Part shown: positions 39,001 through 48,000 of the stretch, in pieces
Layout: every line of letters begins with the position of its first letter
Position numbering within the stretch: position 1 is the stretch's first letter
Assembly (NCBI RefSeq): GCF_921293095.1
Contig: NC_060257.1
Span: forward strand, 54,410,968 to 54,474,967
From: Ischnura elegans
Taxonomy: Eukaryota > Arthropoda > Insecta > Odonata > Coenagrionidae
Length of the DNA: 64,000 nucleotides
Direction: 5' to 3'
Position numbers and translations under genes: made by a program
The notes under the pieces: generated by a model
What the model was told of the DNA's origin: nothing
The model's database searches: none
What the model saw: only the letters and a program-made list of their open reading frames with translations

Positions 39001-42000
39001 AGGCATGTTCTGTTTTGAAATTTAGCTATTATATTTTAATTACATAGTGATGATATGAAAGATGCTTTTGTCAACTGATTCTTTCACAGAGTAATATTTT
39101 ATTAAGTGGTTGTCTTGTTGCCTGAAATTAAGTGATATTTTTCTTGGAGCCTATGGTGTCAGAATCGATGGAATCTGCATCGGTAGAATCGGAATCGAAA
39201 TGTCAGAATCGGAATCGGGATCGGAATCGATAAAATTTTGGAATCGACCCATCACTAGTGGAAACCCATTGTGAATGTTCACAATAGAATATGTGGACAG
39301 AATGAAAAGTTTTATTTGGTACATTCATCAATGTTGTCCTCATCTGGTACATTCTCCATCTTGCCTAATAAAGTTGAACTCATGAGTTGTAAAATTTTAA
39401 TACCTCAGATACAAGCAAATGCTGATGAGTTATACTCTACCTCACTCAATGATTCATCCAGAACAATGGTATTGGACAGGTGAGGGCAGATCTCACCCTG
39501 AGCTAAGCCATAGGTGTATGAATTTCAAACATTCAGCGTAGGGGAGCCAATTACTTTCCTTTGATTTTGTTTGGGGGAGTCCAAGGGTTTTGGTGGAAGT
39601 GTAGAAAGGCCTTCAGAAAACTACAAACAATACTCCTGTTTCTGATTTATTTGTTTTGAAAATTTTTGAATCCCCTCATTAGAAGTTCAAATTTGCCTTT
39701 CTAAGACTAAGGGATAACTGAAAGGAGCTTATCATGGATAAAATCATCCAAATAAAGCTATCATAAATTTTATGATAAAAACTAAACTGCAAGGAGCTCT
39801 TAACACTCCAGAGGAGTTTCAGCCAGTTTCTAGTGATGATAGAATTCAGGAGTTTATGATTTCTACAGCTTTTTTTCTGAAAGGCTTTCTTTAGCTTTTG
39901 TTTCATCCTTACTATTTAAAAATGCCACAGAATGAATACATAATTATTAGAGAAATTTGTTAAGAATGACAACCTGGTACTCCTGTACAGTTGATTCAGA
40001 AGTTGCTAACTTTGAGCGCAGTCCAGCTAGAGCCTCATCCTTTGCAGCTAATGATGCTCTAAGAGCCTCTATTTGCTTCTGTTTTTCATCCAGAGTTATC
40101 TGGATTTCCACCAAAACCTTCTCTTTTGCTTCCAGCTTGCTGTTTGCCTCATCAATCATTCTATCACGTTCTGCAAGTTCTTGGACCTGAGGAGAAAAAA
40201 AAATTGGAAGTCAGGGACAAAAGAATTCCTCAACTAGATACCAGTAACCACAATGAATATGATTGGAGCTCATGAAATAGAAATTATTTAAGATATTACA
40301 TAGAAGGATTTTTTCAATGCATTCTTTATCCCACAATATACTATTCAGAGGCTGACATTCTAAAATTAAGTAATTTTAGCCTTTAAGCCTCTTTTTAAAT
40401 CATCCAAACGAAGCTATAACTAATTTTATATCAAAATAGGCAGAGAACTTAATTTATCAGGAGAAAGATTCCAGAGTGGGACCAATTAAGAGAAAATATT
40501 AATTAAATACTTCATTATACTTATAGTTAATTATTGTTCTTATATTTATCAAAATTTCAATGCTGCACACTACTCTCAAACTTTTAAAGTCAAAGAGTTT
40601 GAAAAACTCTTCAAAAGAAAATTGTCACAGGGGCTCGCTACAACCTTCTAAAGCCATGCCGTTTGGCATAATCACACAGAAAGGGTAAATTTACACCCAT
40701 ACACAGGGAGAACCCCAAACGTTAAGAATGATGGGCTCAGCAATTTCCGTCCGATATTTATGGGTCCCCCCTCCTCCATTGATTTAAAAACATAAAATTC
40801 AGTAAAAGGGCGTACCTTAATTCTTATTTCCGGCTCCTTTGCCATTAGAGCTTCTTCAAGATTGTGGACTTGCTTGCGAGACTCTTCAAGCTCATGATCT
40901 TTCTCATCCAGTTTCTCTTTCATTTGCTCCAACTGGTTGCCGAACCTTTCAACTTCATGATCTAACTCTTCCTTCTCAGTTTTTGTATTAGTCAGCTCCA
41001 CCTCCAGCTGCTTACATTCAATTTTCTCTTGCTTTAGCTGGTTCTGCAATGACTCCACCTACAGAGAATAAACAGGATGTATTAGTCAGCGATGCAGAGG
41101 TTTCAGCCAAAATATTAGTGGATCATTTGATTAGGAATTATTAAGAAAAATATCAGTTCAAACCAAAGAATCAATCATAGTCTCTCAGTCAATCAATAGG
41201 ACATTTACATGGATAACATCTGACCCCAAGAAAAGACTCGTCCATCATAAATCATTTCATATCAGCACAATAATCAAAGCTTAAGAATGATGGATGTCAC
41301 CTAAGAACCACTCACCATAGCTTCCAATTCCTTGATTTTTTCTTTGAGCCTTTCCTCTGCTTCTTTGTCTACAGCACTATTAGTTTTGAGAAGCTCCGGC
41401 ATTCCGAATGCAAAGGCATACATTGCTGCTGAATTCTCATGATTTGGTTTTTCCATGGGTTCTTCCTTCTCCTGGAATGTGGGAGGGTAATTGAAAATAA
41501 TGTGGAACACCTACAATAAACATACATCTAGCCCAAAAATTGCTCTTAAAAAGTCAAATTCTTCATTGTTTGTTTACATATGAACAATTCCTTGGAAAAA
41601 AATTGTTGTTGCAATTGCTTTAAACTCAATATCCTCAAAACAACATTTTTCTAAGGAACTAAAAATAATAAAATAAATTTTCTATGAGTCTGACAGTCTC
41701 TTTAAGTTATGCAACAAAAAACTTTGGGAACATGTTCCACAATAACACTCAATTTATATGTAACATCAATTAAAATGAAATTAACTGCAATTCATAGTAT
41801 TTCCTACTTTCACTATGTTATGATGTTAAGTATGTACAGTGGAACCTCGTTAAAGCGAGTACGGGCTATAGCGACACCCCCGCTATTACGAGAGATAGCC
41901 GATGCACCGTCAATTGACCCTTTAATAAGCGTGTTAAAAAATTCGTTTTTACGAGACCCTTTCGGTGTTGGCTCTAGCGACACGGGCTATAGCGACACCC

Positions 42001-45000
42001 CCGCTATTACGAGAGATAGCCGATGCACCGTCAATTGACCCTATAATAAGCGTGTTAAAAAATTCGTTTTTACGAGACCCTTTCGGTGTTGGCTCTCGCC
42101 ATAGCGAGGGTTTCACCGCCGGATGACTTTCATCAAGACTCCTTAACCTCTGTAATTGCTAGCGATCTGTTAGAAATGAAGTTAATGGAGTGCTCAGTCT
42201 CAAATTTATGTGGTAAACTGTCGTTCGATAAATATAATGATTGACGAAACAATGCTTTGCATGATTTTTATTCAGTGCGGCGCTTATAAATTGTTTGAAT
42301 AGTTAGTCGTTATGTGAGTAAGGAAATTTAGTGATGCAAAAAAACATCGCCTTTCGCCTGGATTTATGCTTACGTTTATCGGATAGATATTTATCTGTCG
42401 CCGCACCACTCCTGTTCCTGTATATCTATTCGCAACAGGTATATTGGCTATTATTTGCTCCACCCCCAGTAAAGCGACAATTCGCTATAGCGAGTGTTTA
42501 TTAGTGCACCGTGGGGTGTCGTTATATCGAGGTTGCACTGTATAAAGTGATTGTTATAGTGGAACATGCACACAACTTTTTCATAGTGTGCGAAGCAAAT
42601 AATTTAGAGAATCTGTCAGGCTCATAGAATTTTTTTTTAAATATTTTACTTCCTTAAAAAAAAAAACTTTTTTATATTGTAATCTATATACAATAATATC
42701 CCTGTATCACCACTGTTTTGTAACTATTGCTTATTTTTAACCTAACTATTTGAAAAAAACATCCTTAAGTAACAAATGGCAGACAAAAATTGTAAAATCT
42801 GGCAAAATGAACATAGGTAAAAGGCTGCAGGCCTTTTCAGGGGGGATCTGAGCGGGCACATCCCTACTACTGAGCAAAGCAAGTATAAACATATGCAAAT
42901 CACACTAAATATTTTTTTTATTTCATATCAACTTGATTTTGCTCTCAACAAAATAGTCATAAAACCATACACAAAGTAAGTGAAGAACAAAAACAAGGGA
43001 AACATAATCACAGGTATACTTTAGCATGGTCCACAGATTTTAATAGACTGACCCATGTTTTATGTCTATGTCACTATCAAAAACCATTTGTTGAGGCCAG
43101 GTTCAGTATATAAAAACCAGTGGATAAAACAAAAGTGTTCTCGTGATCAAGTCACTGGTAACAGGGTCACACAAAATAATGCTATCTGCCTTCAGTTTAA
43201 AATCACAGGATTAAAACAATAAATAACTTCAGTTAAAAAGAGTTTACCTTTTTAATTTTTTCAATTTCCAAATGTAGCCTGGACTTCTCTGCCTTTTGTT
43301 CCTCCAACAATTTCTGTATCGCTTCATTATGCTGCCTTTCCAATTGATCCATAGCCCTTGCTGCATCTCTTAATAGCTGCTTGTTGTCAGCCAACTCTTT
43401 TCTCAATGTTTCTGCTTCAACCTTGAGTAAAAAGGTGCCAAAATTATTTGGGTTCAAAATGCATTCCAAATAAAACAGTCCGAACAATAAAAATTTTCAC
43501 TAATAATAAATGGGGAGGCAACAATTTCTGGTCGCCAAATTCTGTATCTGAAGACTACCCCACCAGTCACCTCTATAGACTTGTGACAGGAGGTGTTGGG
43601 ATATGGGCCTTTAATTTGTGCAAGAATACATGCTACAAATATGTACCAAAAGAAAACACAGCAACTACGCAAGATGTTTTAGTTACTCAAACTACTGAAG
43701 GGATATATCACTGAAGCATCTGGATATCAACATCTCAATCAATACATATCATGAACTTTAGATGGAACAAAACTGCCCCCTAATCAGCAAGACACCATCA
43801 AAATGGCACCATTTAAAAGGATCATTTACACTGTTAGATAGTATTATAATAGCTATTATTTCTCCAAAAAATAGTTTGCAGTTCCCTATGGAGGCATTTG
43901 AGAGCAGCAAAAATTTAGCATTTGAAATGTGGTGCTACCAAAAAATGATTAAGATAAAATAGATCGACCATGTAAGCAATGAGGAAGTTCCAAGAAGAGT
44001 GGGAGAAAAGAGAAGTATTATAAAAACCTTCAGGAGAAGACAGGACAACTTAGTTGGCCACATTATGAGGCATCATGGGCAGACAAAAATAATTGTAAAG
44101 CACAGGTGGAAGGGAAGAATGGCAAGGGACAGCCCCAAATTAGTTACATCGACAAATTACCCAACTTGCGAGTTGAAGGTCGCAGCGCTGCGCTCGCGGA
44201 AGAAAGCAGTTGAAGAAGCGTTCCCCGGTAGATTCTATCGACTCTTGGTAAACTTTCATGAGACTGTTCTTGTTGATGAGCATAAATTCGAAGATTTGGA
44301 TGAACCGTCATGAAAAAACGTTAAATCGGGCAAAAAAAATCTTGAGCGGGACAAATTTTTACGACCATAAATGCAGAAAAACGCAAAATGCGGAAACACT
44401 AAATACGGATAATTTCTACATTGTCCTAATAGGGAATGAATCGGGACCCAAAAAATAAACGCTAAATGCGGAAAAACGTTAAATGCGAAGACCTTAAATC
44501 CGGATCCGACTATATAAAGGATGTGAAAATGAGATTTTACCATATCTGCTACAAGCTCGCAAACAATGTATAAATAATGGCAATGTGACATGCCCTGAAG
44601 AGGAAATATTTCCTATAATGGGGACCTACTGTAAATAATTATAACTCTACCGTACTACGTCAAAATGTTCATGTACACTGCAGTATGGAAATAAACCTTT
44701 TTTGAATCGAATTGAAAAATAAGAATAAGGAGGCTGTAATTTGTGACTGTCAATGAATACAATAAAATATCTTTTGAGTTGATAGAGATGGAAAGCTAAG
44801 TCCAGCCACCATGAATTGGGAAAAAGGGTACGTTACACGCATTGGTGGATTTAGGGGGGGGGGGGGAGATGGGGTCCCCTAGATGCTTAAAATATTGACA
44901 AGATTTTTTATACGATTATTTTTACATTCCCTTTATTTTGTGCATTACAGAGCCTCAATCATTAAATGTCACATTAATAACTTTCATATAAAAATTAAGA

Positions 45001-48000
45001 GAATATGTTCTACAGAGAGTGTATCAGGACCCAAGGGGAGCCCTCTGAGGGTTACAACACACCGGGGCCGGGACCCAGTAACTTAATTGATACGCCCGCG
45101 CACCCGGGGAGGAGAGTGGAAGGGAAGGAAAAAGGATGAAGGCGCCGCCGCGATGGAAGCCCAACGACGCCTCCGGGGATAGGGAAGGAAGAGCGGGAAC
45201 CGGCATACCGTCGCCGCTATGGAAGCGACTAGGGCTCACTACTAGCAAAACCATACTTTAATGTGCCAACAACTTTGGAAGATTTTACTATAAATAAGTA
45301 AAATCCAACGATAAAATCGTTGGATAATATGTTCAGCGGTAATTGTTATATTTTGCTTTTAATGCCAAACATGAAAAGATCTGCGAGACTCTTGAGCACC
45401 CCCCAGAAAACATTCCTGGATCCGCCCCTGGTTACATGAGCTCTCAGAAAACCCAACACTCGCAAACTCAGGCGCGGTCTCAGTGGATTTTGCCTTAAGG
45501 CCATGTTACACAGAGCACATAATTGCACAATCGAACGTGTGTACGAAGGTGAGTCAAAATTGCATCTTGTAAAGCGGTGAAGTGATAGACTGCATACGAG
45601 AATGCATGAACGTGAAATGGCTATATAGCCCCTTTTCTAACTTTGTTCATACGTTCGCGAAATTTCATGCCATATTGAGACATTAACGCAATTCTAACCT
45701 GAGAAATTACTTGCCCCGTGTAAAAGGCCTTAACGCACTCTGCGGGTCAACTACCTGCTAGTTAAGTGGAGTCGCCGATTTTACGAGCAAAGGTCAACCA
45801 GCGATGGTGAGCAGTGGCGCAGCGAGGGGGGGTTTTGGGGGATAAAACCCCCCCCAGAGCTCAGAGAAATTTTTAAGCTAAATCAATTTTACTTGGATTA
45901 ATATTGCATGTAGAAGAGTGTGAGGATCAACAAAATATCCCTCAGAAGGCCATAAAACTCAACACTATGAACCATTTATCTTGAATTTTTTCTGGCGGAG
46001 GGCCCCCTCACCTACCGCTTATCCTGGCGGGTATACCACACCCCCAGGCACCCCGGCATTTGTTGCGCCTGAAACCCCCCCTAGTCTTCATTCCTACCTG
46101 CGCCCCTGATGGTGAGTACAGTAGACGGCTTCAAAGTCTAGAAAAAAAACTAGCGAGCATTGAACAGAACGAGCTAAGTGCACAGCCTGGTTTAACGGCA
46201 CAGTAAACCGTACGATTTCATGTCTAAATACATTAACACGAGAATGAACGCAAAATTGATCGATCGTCCTTTGTCGCATGATGGCTGCTGCAGCGTAAAA
46301 GTTGCTCCACCGAAATCAAGATAAGTACCGTATTTATCATATTTTAATTGCAGTCACAGCGCTTGCGCCCACCCCTACGGTTGTTTATAATGAGAAATAA
46401 GTCATATATCCCAAGTTTGCTGAAGATCCGACGGAAATTGGCATTTCAATAAAAGTATACTATGGCTAATTTTTCATTTGACCAGGCTTTTAGAAAAGGA
46501 ATGACAAATATTTTTTACTAATACTACGAATTTTATTTAAGCACGGCCCGTATTTCAACGTGGATTAAGCTTGATGGTGATTAAATCAACATGAGACTCG
46601 GGTCGTGTTTCAAGAAATCGCGGGAAATTAGTAAAAGTTATTACTTTAGTAATTTTTCACAGCTGGTACATTTCCCTAACAAGTCCACAATCCGAAATAA
46701 TATATGAACGGATAGACCTGACATTTTCATTATTTATACTTGTTTGCTACCACACAATTAAGAAGCAGAGAAACCACTCATCTTCGCCAAAATCCGCCGT
46801 ATCACTAGACGAGGAGACAAAAAATACCGATCATAATGAAAAAACATACCTTTAGTTCAATATTCTTCTGGAAGGGATCTTCCTTTTCACCACGGTAAGG
46901 ACCCAACCTTTCCTCTAAGAAATATATTCGAAGCTTAAGGTTAAAGTTTTCTTTTTTCAGCTGGTTAAGTTGGGTCTCGTAGTCCTTCATGGTGGGTCCT
47001 GGAAAAAGAGTACATAACATTCCATGAATCCACCAAAATAGAAACAAAAAAACAATATCTACGTGAGAAAAAGGGGCCAATACTTGATAATTCTTTCACA
47101 AGTTTTCCCTCTTCATAAATACCATCAAGTGATGGATCAATATGAGTTTTAATTTAGATCACTAGTCTCACACATACCAAAATAAGACTTAGAGGAACCA
47201 AAACAAAACAATAACTGAGGAATGTACTACCATGGTGGTAAAATACTATACTGTACTATTACTTTTGGTAAAACTGAATCAACATTCAAAACTATCAAAA
47301 CACGTGTTTGCGAGGGCCACAACAAACAGCGTACGTTGTTAAGGCCAGTTATGGGGAACACACGAGTAATGCGAGCCGCCGCATAGCAGACCTTCGATCA
47401 TACGAAGACGATGATCTTCTGAAGTGTGGTAACAGACGACTACTCCTCATGAAAGCCAAATAGAACGACAGGAAATGAATGCACACAATGGATAGGGTCC
47501 ACCCTCTTGAACGATGATACAAAGGAGGTTATAACGCCCATGTTGAAGACAGAACATCAGATAGGAATACGCAATTACTGGAGGGAAGAAGACGGCATTA
47601 CGGTTCAGTGAAAAGGCAAACGCCTCTAGTTTACAGTCGGCAATAAATAAAGAGAAATTTAAACGCAGATTCCCTGACAAAAAAAGGTAAAACCCATGAA
47701 TTCAATAATGACTTCGTCAAGAATGGAGAAATGAGCCCATTCCAATTCGAGTAGTTCCGAAGGGAGGTATGGACATCCTCGAAAGCTACGTACGTCAACG
47801 CTGCCTAGCAGAGTCGGATTTTCCAATGGGCTAACTAGGCCTCAGCCTAGGGCCCCAAGATCCTACATTCACATCGTTAGCATAATTGAACTGACACTAT
47901 TCTAAAAGCAGTGAAAACTTAAGTACTGAACCGAAAACAAGGAAATATTCTACGCATATGTCCAATAAAAAATACAAAAATATATTGGTTACGGTCAAAA

